From Escarpia spicata (taxonomy: Eukaryota; Annelida; Polychaeta; Sabellida; Siboglinidae), in assembly GCA_963995525.1 (NCBI GenBank), contig OZ023206.1:5776041-5840040 (forward strand): a stretch of DNA of 64,000 nucleotides, in the 5' to 3' direction. A program made the translations under genes and the position numbers. The first letter of the stretch is position 1; the number at the start of each line of letters is the position of its first letter. The notes under the pieces were generated by a model. That model ran no database searches. It saw only the letters and a program-made list of their open reading frames with translations, and was not told where the DNA came from. Below are positions 41,690 to 52,129 of the stretch, in pieces.

Positions 41690-42840
41690 TCCTTGACATG
41701 GAGCACACAATGACGTGATGCTCGTATCCTGCTAAGGTGACAGAGCAGCCTTCCCCAAGGACAGCACTGCTCTTTCCAAATGGAGGAGGAGGGTATAAAA
41801 AGTTCCCTAAACAAAGCTGGCTCCACCCAAACTTATTCGCAAACCGCAGCGGACTAGTCATCCAACACTGCGGTTGAAATCACAAGAAACAATTCAACAT
41901 GAATATATGAGCCTGAAATGTGAGAACACGTCAGGACAACGGGAACAAACTGGAACGTAGGACGGCAATGATTGGCAGAGAGCTGGCAAGATACAATATC
42001 ACAATTGCAGCTCTACGTGAAACACGACTACCAGGTGAATCACAACTCACTGAGTAAGGTGCTGGATACACATGTCTGGATTGGGAAGCCAGACAGTGAA
42101 GCCAGACAATCAGGAGTTGGATTGGCAGTAAAATACACTCACACCTTGCCAAAAGGAATAAATGAACAACTTATGGTAATGCGCATCAGGGTATCCGGTG
42201 ATCGTCATGCCACCATAATCAGAGCATATGCCCCAACCATCACCTACCCGGATGAAGAAAAAAATTCTCGTCCGGATTATCGTCCAGGACTATACAACAA
42301 GCCGCTGATCAGAAGGATGCTAAACGTTTCTACGAGGGTCTTAAAGCAGTGTATGGGAACCAGTCAAGTGGAGCCACACCGCTCATGAATGCCGATGGAA
42401 GGACTCGCATTACAGATCCAAGCGAAATTCTGAAATGATGGGCTGAACATTTTAATGATGTACTCTATCAACCATCAACTATCTCATTAGTAGCACTTGA
42501 TGAAGTTACACAACATCCCGTCATCGAGGAACTAGACGCACGCCCAAGCATCGAGGAAAGTACTGAGGCGATTAAAAAAACTATGAAGTGGAAAAGCCGC
42601 AGGTTCTAATGCAACTGCGGCAGAAATATACAAACACGGAGGGATGAAGCTCACTAAACGACTTGTCCAACTCTTCACTGTCATCTGGAACAACAGATCC
42701 GTCCCGCAGGACTTCAAAGATGCATCGCTTGTTCACATTTAGAAACGAAATAGAAACAGGTCCTTCTGTGACAACCACCGTGGCATCTCACTATACTATG
42801 CATAGCTGACAAAATACTCGTCCGGATTATAGTCCAGGAC
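41690..42840 (+). mobile_element. I-like LINE, 5' half (endonuclease and RT start), rearranged
   Basis: The EN domain starts near 41898 (WNVRTRQDNG, ERRTAMIGRELARYNITIAA, LRETRLPGESQLTE), continues in shifted frames (SGVGLAVKYTHTLPKGINEQ, IIRAYAPTITYPDEEK) and then breaks: most of the EN second half is deleted at about 42262. The pre-RT part follows (KRFYEGLKAVYGNQSSGATP, WAEHFNDVLYQPSTIS, IEELDARPSIEESTEAIKK, LFTVIWNNRSVPQDFKDASL). It stops at ADKILVRIIVQDF (42838), where the TIR element begins. The RT continues at 46880. The clade is tentative. The upstream region 41690-41897 has a TATA-like tataaaa at 41794-41800. Confidence 0.75.
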
Positions 42841-43507
42841 TTTTATGGCCAAAATAGGGTCACGTTGGAACAAATTGCAACAGAATCAATTCTTGCAGTT
42901 TTGAAAACAGGCTTATATCTTAGATAACATCAAAAGTACACAGCTCTAAACAAAATCAAAATTACGCAAATGTTGGGGCACCCTCACTAGCTTTTTACTT
43001 TCGGGACAAACGATGAGCAAAATAATGTTCCTGTAAACATCACATATTTTAAATACGTGTTCATAAATACGCACATATTATATTCAAAGAACAAAGCAAC
43101 ATATATAAACATTAAAATATTTTATATAAAACAATGAAAATGCTTATTGGTATCAACACATGTGCGACTGGCTGTAATTACTTGTCCAATTCGTCTCCTA
43201 TATAACATGATTATGCTCAGCATAATCATAATGTGTTATTCTCATGAGCATCTATCGTACATTTAACATAGTGCAAGTATATTTAATAGGGGAACATTGT
43301 GTATAATAATTATAACCACCCCTTGATATAAGGTCAACATATACATACTTGAATCTAGTCAGTAAGTTTACTTGAGGAAAGATTGCCGTATTCTCTCCCA
43401 TATATATGCTACTGTCATGCGCACTGACCGTATACGTAACATTACACAAATGCATGTTAGTATTGTGCATAATACTTATAATGAACCCTTCCGTGATGTA
43501 CACAGAT

Positions 43508-43850
43508 AAATCTCTAGAGCCAAACAAAAAGGTAAGTTATTATATAACGCAGTACCCAGTCCTTTGGACTGCTCAAAGCGCTTTACCCTTTACTCCCTGG
43601 CAGACCTGTTCAATCGAACACCATCGAAACTTCTCTGGAAAGAATTCAGCCATGATGCAATTAATGCGCGAAGAGTATTCGTACACAAATATCCACCACT
43701 GTCTATAATAGCCAGGTACTCAGTCATATAGCTGAGTGAACTGAAGCAACCTAGAGCGAACAAACTTGCCCAAGGTTCGACACGGCAGCACAGGATTCGA
43801 AACCGAGTTCTCTCGATTGAGACTCCAGTGCCACAACGCTCCACAGAAAA
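43508..43850 (-). mobile_element. tRNA-headed SINE, copy 2
   Basis: It is homologous along its length to 29160-29497. The shared 3' end (on +, aaaaaggtaagtt, ttatataacgcagtaccc) and core (aatgcgcgaag, tatccaccactgtctat) are well kept; the A box is degraded and the B box (43793-43803) has changes. It sits inside the TIR element, 3' of the - strand gene. Confidence 0.78.
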
Positions 43851-44124
43851 ACTTAATTGAGATAAAATCGCTGTATTACGTACTCATTAATATCACAAGT
43901 GGTAATATGCTATGCTAGTTACTAAAACATTCATAACAATTCCGACTAAATGTCTTTTTTGAAACCAGAACCAGCATCTGAATGTTATGAAATCATTATA
44001 ACATAAAACTAAAAAATATAAGACTTAAAACACCTAGTATATTATCAAGATTAGTTTTGATTTTTGTTCTCTCTATCGACAAACGCATGACTACTCATCG
44101 TCCATCACTGACGTAACTCTAGAT

Positions 44125-46250
44125 TTAGTTTGAGAACCCTGTGCCACGGTATTGATTGACTACGTGCAGGGAACACTCAAAGTTGTTCTTGCAGCATGTG
44201 CACCTTGCCGAATTGCAATTTGTGGAGCAGTTAAACCGGATTACGAGCAACAGGGCATCTGGTGCTGGAGGCAGGTCTGTCATGACGGGAAGAAGATAAC
44301 CGTCACTCAACGTCCATTCCCAATGCTGGTACACCCGCATGCTGTGATAGCGTGCTGCTACAAATGTCAGAAATAAGGTATTTACTGAATGTGCGAACTG
44401 TTGACTGACATTTTCTCACAAAGCTTCTGTATACCTCAAAGAATCCTCACAGTCTTCCGGTTTCCGTTGTAACGGCATATAAGCACCATTTCACCTTCGG
44501 CTGCAACATGCTCTGTTGAAGCATCATGCGTACCAAACTGTTAAATTTGTTTCTGGTGCTGGCTGGACCCAACTTTCTTCAGACGTGCTCCTTTTTCAAG
44601 GTATACCCAGGAGGTGGTGTTACATCCTAATATATCATACATATTTGCCTAGCTGGTCAGTTACGGTCTCTATGTTCCCCATACAGTCCTTCTTTGTGGC
44701 TGACTTTGCTTCACTGTGTATAAACAATTTGTGGGAAATTGGGTCAGCACGGAAGCAAAGAGGACAACCAGGTTTGAGTAACTCCCCACTAGAACAGTGT
44801 TCTCTGTCGTTGCAGACTTGACTGCTGTCTGCAAAATCGGCTGGTCTACATCATACTGAGCAGGTTTGGTTTGACATTCTGTACTACAACTGTCCGCTCA
44901 ACAAATTGATGAAACTGTGCTTGTTGTTTTTGCTTGCAGGGAAGACATTATTTGCCGTCATCCTCATATCATCGGTGAACGTAACGTCCTCACCAGCCTT
45001 TCCTCCCACTCGTCTCTTACGTGCGTAAGTTTAGTGGATGGATTGTGATATCCGCCAAAGACAACGATGGATTGATCAAACTTTCATGTCAGGTAGTCAC
45101 AGTACAGCATGCACAACTCTCGATATCTGGGAATTCTACTTGGTCAAGGGATGCAATGGGACAAAGCCCCACCATCCAATACAAACTGAACTTCACCGAT
45201 TGGACTTGCAATGTTGGGTGTCAACCTACACCAGATGACTTCAGCAGGTACATATTTCTGGGGTTCATTTATCTTCAAACAGAGCCGGTCCGTGGCTCAA
45301 TCGAACTTGCTACGAAAATTAGACAACGCTAGAACAGGATATCTTGGTTCATCTGAACCATGGTTACCCTCAACACGCACTGTTTTTTTTACTTAACTAT
45401 GCCAGTCTGAATGAATACTGACTGCATGACAGATTTACTCGTCATGGACGCCGTAATCTTCTGGCCAGTGACCTTTGCGCAATCCTCATCGACAGTGGAG
45501 CTGGTAAGCACTCCCTCCATGATGCTCTGCAGGGTTGAGTTGTTTCCAGATGGACTTATCTCTGCCAGCACCAGCAATAGCGTTTGTGTGTCTTTCAAGT
45601 CACGATATTCTCTCAGTGTGATCATGTCGTTTTGTTCACTTGTGTGGTATATTACTCAGCTAGGTTATTGCACTGATCTGTTTATCTCTGCATAGGCTGG
45701 CATGGACAGCAGCCAGGTCGTTGCTGTTCGGGCATCCCTTTTCCCTCGCCAGTCCCTCGCTGGTCTCCATGCTGCGCATGAATACTTTCAGCATGGACTG
45801 CAAGTAATGCCTTGCTGACTTAGTATAACGTAGAGAGTGGCCTGAGATAGCCAGATAGGGTAGCATCTCTGATACTGCTTCAAGATGGAGACACCGGTTT
45901 CCTATGAACCACGTTTAAACCTCGATGGACATCACCATCTATTGCTAATGCCATTTCACCCATTGGATCAACATCTCGCTGTTGTAGCTAATCGTGTGTA
46001 TTAGGAAGAGGTGTGTCTAAAGATCTGGAGAGTAGAAGCCAAATCAGAACTGTATGTAACACGAGGTGTGCACGTCCCGCTCTGGAAATGGCCTTTCCTC
46101 TCATGGTGTGCTCCAGTGCTTTTGATGAACTAGAGTATCGCAACTCCTTCAAACCAGATCCAGCCATCGGGTGACCTGTGCTCCCAAGACTCCAAGAGAA
46201 CTCATCTCCATGTGGGAGGCACCTGATCTTTATTATCGCTTACATTTTTA
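44125..46250 (-). pseudogene. Uncharacterised large protein family, copy 2, in the TIR element
   Basis: On - the blocks run from high to low coordinate: MLPYLAISGHSLRYTKSARH and YLQSMLKVF (about 45860-45790, equivalent to the MERML-F-YARYL block of copy 1), TMRSMETSEGLAREKGC-like sequence, REYRDLKDTQTLLLVLAE and DEDCAKVTGQKITASM (about 45620-45440), EDSLRYTEAL and FVAARYHSMRVYQ (about 44460-44330), and the C-terminus DGYLLPVMTDLPPAPDALLL, RFNCSTNCNSARCTCC (44300-44170), a Cys-rich tail. Many stops and frame changes separate them, and the middle (44900-45400) is poorly preserved. The two copies differ in sequence, so they are separate family members, not a recent duplication. The function is unknown; because it lies inside inverted repeats it may be a transposon protein. 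Confidence 0.65.
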
Positions 46251-46860
46251 CCATAGGGTGTTTCCCCAGATATGTATAAATAGGCGTACGTCGTTGGTTT
46301 TACTAGACTTGACTAGATTAGACTCGACTTGACTGAACATAAATGTTAAGTTGAAGTGTAGGCGCCTGTAGACACTGTGAAAGAGGCATAACACAGACCG
46401 TCTCCTTGTGCATGCTTTGGGTGTGCCCTGCAAATGTCAGACTCTGGCTTTTGTTTAGATATAATATATATTCATACGTTAGTATGATTAGTATCTCTGA
46501 ATTTGCCGGCAGAAGTCAGGTTCTGTCATTTGCTTAGAAATATAATTTTTATTATGAATACCTCCTTACAATCTTCATAAAATTGAATAGATGTATGCTA
46601 CATCCAAAATATACATTTTTCTAAATCAAAATCATCATTCCAGACCACGAGGGCCTTGATGATCCGCGCCTGCCATAGCAAGTCTAGATTTGCCGTACGG
46701 TTTTAGGTATCAATGGTATTTAACAATTCCTTGTTTTGAGACACTTCCCCAATTTTCTTTGCTGTATACTTTTGATATGTTTTATAGGTAACTTCCATGT
46801 AACCAACACACTTGAAATAGCTTCTGTTGCAAATTGTTCCATCTCAAACCATAAAAGTCG

Positions 46861-48375
46861 TCGACTATTAGGCTATATCTATTGGTACAGCACATAGCCA
46901 TTTCTACCAGAGAGCCAACGCGGCTTCCATGCAGGGCGTGGTACCACAGATATGATCTATGCGATGAGACAACTGCAAAGAAAGTGTCACGAACAAAATC
47001 AAGACCACTACACTGTCTTTGTAACCTTACGAAGGCTTTTGACTCAGTCAACAGAATTGGACTTTGGAAACTATTGAGAAAGGTTGGCTGTAACAGCGTA
47101 TTTGTTGATGTAATTCGCTCCTTTCACGATGGCATGGTGGCCAGAGTTCAAGACCAAGGGAACTCGTCAGATGCATTCCCTGTAACAAATGGCATCAAAC
47201 AGGGCTGCGTCCTCGCACCAATGCTATTTTCAATTATATTTGCCATCATGTTACAATATGCTTTCCGCGACAACGAACTCGGTGTCTACATCCAGTTTCG
47301 TACCGATAGGAACATATTTAACCTTGAACGGCTGATTTGTACGAGACCTACTCTTTGATGATTACTGTTCCCTCATTGCACATTCAATCGTTGACATTAA
47401 GACAATCAATTACTGACTGTTTTGCCAAAGCAGCCCTCCGTTTGGGATTCACAATCAGTCTAAAGAAAACAGAAGTAACGTTCCAACCAAAGCCTGGAAC
47501 CAATCATGTACCACCAAACGTTGCAATCGATAACTGCCCATTGAAATTTGTATATCTGGATAGCACGTTATCTGTAAACACAATGATTGACGATGAAATA
47601 TCTGCCCATCTTGGGAAGGCAAGCGCATCTTTTGGTAGACCAACAAAGCGCCTATGGAGTGAACGTGGTGTGCGCTTGAGCACAAACATCGACGTGTATT
47701 GTGCCATCGTAGTGTCGACACTGCTGTGTGGATGTGAGGCGTGGACCCCATATCGACGCCATATCAGATGTTTTGAGCAATTCCACATGCGCTGCCTACG
47801 GCAGATTGCAGTTATCAAGTGGCAAGGCATGATACCAAGACATGATGCCAAACACTGAGGTGCTGGACAAATGCAAAACGTTCGGAATCCAGTTTCATAA
47901 CCAACCCACACAACTACAATGGTGTGGTCATTTGGTCCGCAAGACGGATGACATCATACCAAAGGCGCTTTTCTGCTGTCAACTGAAGACTGATTTGCGC
48001 TCACGAGGTGTGCAACGAAAACACGAAAACGCTACAGTGACGTCCTGAAGGCAACGCAGAAGTCATGCTCCATCCGCACAACACCTGGGAAGAGACTGCA
48101 AACAATCACCCCCTCTGGCGGCACACCTGCATGACTGGTCTGCGGGACTTTGAACAGAAACGGCGTCAACAACTCAAAGACTAAAGAATGCAGCGGAAGA
48201 ACGGTCAATCTCCGCCGGGACCTATGACCGGAGTCCCTTATGGCTACGACCACCTATGACTGTGCCATCTGTGGTCGCTTACACACAGTCATCAAAGGAC
48301 GCACAACTGACTCAGGAAGAGATCCGTTGTTCGACGGCTTACCCCATTCATTCATTCATTCATTCATTCATTCAG
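46861..48375 (+). mobile_element. I-like LINE, 3' half (RT, C-terminus, CATT tail)
   Basis: RT resumes with RGFHAGRGTTDMIYAMRQLQ, shifts frame at about 47020 (LTKAFDSVNRIGLWKLLRKV), then GNSSDAFPVTNGIKQGCVLA (motif B) and PMLFSIIFAIML. The motif C block LLFDDYCSLIAHS is altered, followed by KAALRLGFTISLKKTEVTFQ, FVYLDSTLSVNTMIDDEIS and LLCGCEAWTPYRRHIRCFEQ. Further C-terminal sequence (LQWCGHLVRKTDDIIPKALF, FEQKRRQQLKD) lies in shifted frames to 48183. A (CATT)n tail at about 48346-48375 marks the 3' end. It is the continuation of the half at 41690-42840. Confidence 0.8.
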
Positions 48376-48473
48376 TGATTAATAATAAAAATAAAACGTC
48401 TGCTTACAAAGGTGCTGTCACCTAGCGATTACCATAGTAGCCCAACCTTATCTGGATCGATCTAGTTGGCTTA

Positions 48474-48863
48474 TAGCCTCAATTATCCAGGCGCCGCGAG
48501 ATGGAAGCACCGTATGGCTCCCGTTCTACACCCTGGAAGATAACTCTGGTTTTCACTGTACGACACTGATCCCGGTTTACCCTGAATCCGGGTAGAGCCG
48601 ATGATTGGCTCCCATGCTAACAATAAAACTACAACTTAAATAAGAATCAACTTATATAAGTTTAAGCTTCGCAATGGAAACTGGTTATATTGACACAAGT
48701 GATAAACAGAAATATTAAATCCTAATTTATTTTTGGATTTAGAATCACGATAACGGCGTTGATTGATTGCTCGCCCAAAACATTTGCTGCTGACAGCGTA
48801 CGCAAACTGGATTCTTGAGCACTAGCCTCGATTATCCAGGCGTCGCGAAATGGGAGCACCGTA
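48474..48863 (+). repeat. 40-bp direct repeat pair
   Basis: A 40-base segment starting agcctc-attatccaggcg occurs at 48474-48513 and 48824-48863 with about five differences. It is probably part of a dispersed repeat. Otherwise 48376-49139 contains no recognised gene. Confidence 0.7.
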
Positions 48864-49559
48864 GGAGTGGTACTAGATGCGTGTAATCATAACGCCGCTT
48901 TAACGCGTGTTCTCGGCCAGACTCTGTTTCCCGGCGAAGTCACGCAGCCGGGCGAGATTCGGTTAAACGAATCGGAATCGGAAGTGTATATATGACCCAC
49001 ATATAAACGAAAACGGTACAATTTTTAAAACAGAAATATCTACAGCTCAATTACGAAATAATATTTGTTGAAAAAAATAGCAGGTAATACATACATATAT
49101 TATTAGCTAAAATGTATAACATAAAAATATAATATTAATGATTTAATGTATGGAATACCGAATTGACAATATCCTAACCATGGACTTCATGGACATGGGT
49201 TCAGGGAGACTGCCACTAAGACCTTTGTTGGTCGCTCTCATAGCAGCCACCCTAAAATTGTAATTTTCACCAAGTTACGTTTAGCTCACCTACTCAAATA
49301 CTTTCCCCCCAAAATTGTAACAACACAAGTGCATAATTTCCAATGCAGTAAGGGTTTGACAAATACTTAAATTACGTTACCAATAATTGATAACAATTTT
49401 TTTAATAATAAATAAGTTTACTTAATTTAGGATCTGGCAAATAATTACAATTACATATGACATACTAATTTCAGTACTGTTTGACATAGGTAAAGAAATT
49501 AAAAACGCAATGTATTATATATTGATTATTAAGAACGTCCACATATATAACAATTTGGT

Positions 49560-49710
49560 AAAGAGCACTGTTCTGTATAATTTTATAGAAAACATAGTTT
49601 GGTATAACTAATAAATCCTTGTAAACTGTGTTAAAATGTGCTCCTTACGTGATGCGTCGTGTTGTTTATTTGTAATGGAACGTCCTACGTAATGCATCGT
49701 TTGGCAAAGT
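49560..49710 (-). pseudogene. LINE-D ORF2 C-terminal end beyond the array
   Basis: After the last array unit (on -) the frame continues HDFAKRCIT, a TAG, DVPLQINNTTHHVRSTF, a TAA, then HSLQGFISYTK. This aligns with the C-terminal part of the homologous fragment at 17090-17416 (HEFAKQSVRYTLPHTNN), showing that the array is internal to the ORF. Confidence 0.78.
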
Positions 49711-50914
49711 CATGTTTAGCCCTAGTTGTATGGATGTTGTCATTTATATCCCTAGTTGTATGGATGTTGTCATTTATATCCCTAGTTGTATGGATGTTGT
49801 CATTTATATCCATAGTTGTATGGATGTTGTCATGTTTAGCCCTAGTTGTATGGATGTTGTCATTTATATCCCTAGTTGTATGGATGTTGTCATGTTTAGC
49901 CCTAGTTGTATGGATGTTGTCATTTATATCCCTAGTTGTATGGATGTTGTCATGTTTAGCCCTAGTTGTATGGATGTTGTCATTTATATCCCTAGTTGTA
50001 TGGATGTTTTCATGTATATCCCTAGTTGTATGGATGTTGTCATTTATATCCCTAGTTATATGGATCTTGTCATTTATATCCCTAGTTGTATGGATGTTGT
50101 CATGTTTAGCCCTAGTTGTATGGATGTTGTCATTTATATCCCTAGTTGTATGGATGTTGTCATGTTTAGCCCTAGTTGTATGGATGTTGTAATTTATATC
50201 CCTAGTTGTATGGATGTTTTCATGTATATCCCTAGTTGTATGGATGTTGTCATTTATATCCCTAGTTGTATGGATGTTGTCATGTTTAGCCCTAGTTGTA
50301 TGGATGTTGTCATTTATATCCCTAGTTGTATGGATGTTGTCATGTTTAGCCCTAGTTGTATGGATGTTGTCATTTATATCCCTAGTTGTATGGATGTTTT
50401 CATGTATATCCCTAGTTGTATGGATGTTGTAATGTTTTGCCCTAGTTGTATGGATGTTGTCATGTTTGGCCCTAGTTGTATGGATGTTGTCATTGATATC
50501 CCTAGTTGTATGGATGTTTTCATGTATATCCCTAGTTGTATGGATGTTGTCATGTATATCCCTAGTTGTATGGATGTTGTCATGTTTAGCCTTAGTTGTA
50601 TGGATGTTGTCATGTTTGACCCTAGTTGTATGGATGTTGTCATGTTTGGCCTAGTTGTATGGATGTTGTCATGTATATCCCTAGTTGTATGGATGTTGTC
50701 ATTTATATCCCTAGTTGTATGGATGTTGTCATGTTTAGCCCTAGTTGTATGGATGTTATCATTGATATCCCTAGTTGTATGGATGTTTTCATGTATATCC
50801 CTAGTTGTATGGATGTTGTAATGTTTTGTCCTAGTTGTATGAATGTTGTCATGTTTGGCCCTAGTTGTATGAATGTTGTCATGTTTTGCCCTATTTGTAT
50901 GGATGTTGTCATGT
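49711..50914 (-). repeat. 30-bp minisatellite, about 40 units, inside LINE-D C-terminal coding region
   Basis: On + the unit is cctagttgtatggatgttgt plus catttatatc, or catgtttagc or catgtatatc. On - it encodes the ten-residue D-N-I-H-T-T-R-A-K-H or D-N-I-H-T-T-R-D-I-N. The unexpanded homologue at 17090-17416 has a single N-T-H-T-I-R-V-Q-H at this place. Units alternate in a near A-B order over parts of the array. One unit (50641-50669) is 29 bp, breaking the frame. Confidence 0.96.
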
Positions 50915-52090
50915 AATCGTATATTAATGTTGTGAACATTTCTATTTAGAGTAAATGGTAAGTTTTGCAAATATATTGGTAATGTCACGTGCACATATTT
51001 ATAATAGAATTTTTATTCGCGTAATTGCAGCATGTCTGTAACTTTAAGAATGTTTAGTTTCTTAAACAGCGGCTCAGTATGTGAATTATATTTACATAAG
51101 CATATTGTTCTAATTGCTTTTTTCTGTAGATTGATGATTCTGTTACATTTAAAACCCCATGTCATTAGGCCATAATTTACATATGGTAACTTTAATGAGT
51201 TATACAAAATTACGTTTATATTTAATGGCAACAATATTTTAACTTGTTTAATATCCCAATCAATTTAGAACATTTGATTGAAATATTTTCAATATGAATG
51301 TCCCAGCTTAGGTTTTCTTGCAATGTTAAACCAAGAAGATTACAATTTTGAACTCTTTCGATTCTGATTTCATCTATCTTGAGTAGAAAAGGATTTACTG
51401 TTTTATTTGCCAGTTTGTATATTATATAGTTGGATTTCTTTATATTTAAAGACAGTTTATTTATTTTAAGCCATTCGTTTACTTTGTTTAATTCTGTATT
51501 TAAATGTTGGTCGACATCTTTAGGACATCTATTTAAAGATTAGATGGTAGTAAATAGAGTTGTATCATCTGCATACATTACATATCTATATATCTCACTT
51601 GACTTAGGTAAGTCATTAATGCGTATTAGAAACAGAAGTGGGCCTAGTACAGAACCTTGTGGCACACCTTTGGTAATAGGCAGGGTTTCAGAAATATTAT
51701 CATTAACAATAACGTATTGTTTTCTATTTTTCAAATAACTTTCCATTAGCTTTAGAGACGTGTCGCAAATTCCATACCGATGTAGTTTGCTTAATACAAT
51801 TGTATGATCTAAAGTATCAAACGCTTTTGATAAATCTAAACATATATTGATAGGTGTTTCATTTGAATCTAGTGCCGTTATTGTTCGGTCGATGACATCC
51901 ATAATGGAATATTCGGTTGAATGACCAGATTTGAAACGGTACTGGTTAGCATTAAAAAGTTGGTGTTCTGTAAAATATGAATATATATGAGTATGCATAA
52001 TTTTAGTAACCTTAGAGATTACACGTAACAGAGATATCGGTCTATAGTTACAAAACGATGTTTCGTCATAATTTTTAGAGATATTGGAAT
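50915..52090 (-). pseudogene. LINE-D ORF2: reverse transcriptase palm, thumb and C-terminal region
   Basis: On - the RT reads RPISLLRVISKVTKIM, NANQYRFKSGHSTEYSIMDV, INICLDLSKAFDTLDHTIVL (motif A), PITKGVPQGSVLGPLLFLI (motif B) and YRYVMYADDTTLFTTI (motif C), ending at a stop near 51540. The thumb (VILYNSLKLPYVNYGLMTWG, INLQKKAIRTICLCKYNSHT) and C-terminal LPIYLQNLPFTLNRNVHNIN follow at 51240-50915 after broken sequence. Motifs A-C are intact, but stops separate them from the C-terminal region. The nested insertion cuts the ORF just upstream at 52130. Confidence 0.88.
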
Positions 52091-52129
52091 TACTTTCGCA
52101 ATGTTCATCCTATCTGAGAAGATTCCAGT

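Larger units (their letters stand above)
42838..46860. mobile_element. TIR-bounded 4.0-kb insertion (candidate DNA transposon)
   Basis: The two ends are inverted copies. On the left, gacttttatgg (42838-42848) then ggaacaaattgcaacagaa (about 42867-42885). On the right, read on -, gacttttatgg (46859-46849) then ggaacaatttgcaacagaa (about 46840-46822). The outer flanks are agtccaggact (left) and agtcgtcgact (right), 8 of 11 equal, which may be a degenerate target duplication or part of a longer TIR. LINE coding sequence stops at the left end and resumes beyond the right end. The element carries copy 2 of the uncharacterised family on - and a SINE. It matches no superfamily I can name. Confidence 0.7.

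Noticed and set aside
49712..50821. 369-codon frame with repeated I-P-S-C-M-D-V-V
   Set aside because: It is antisense to the LINE-D coding frame, across the 30-bp array; openness follows from the period.
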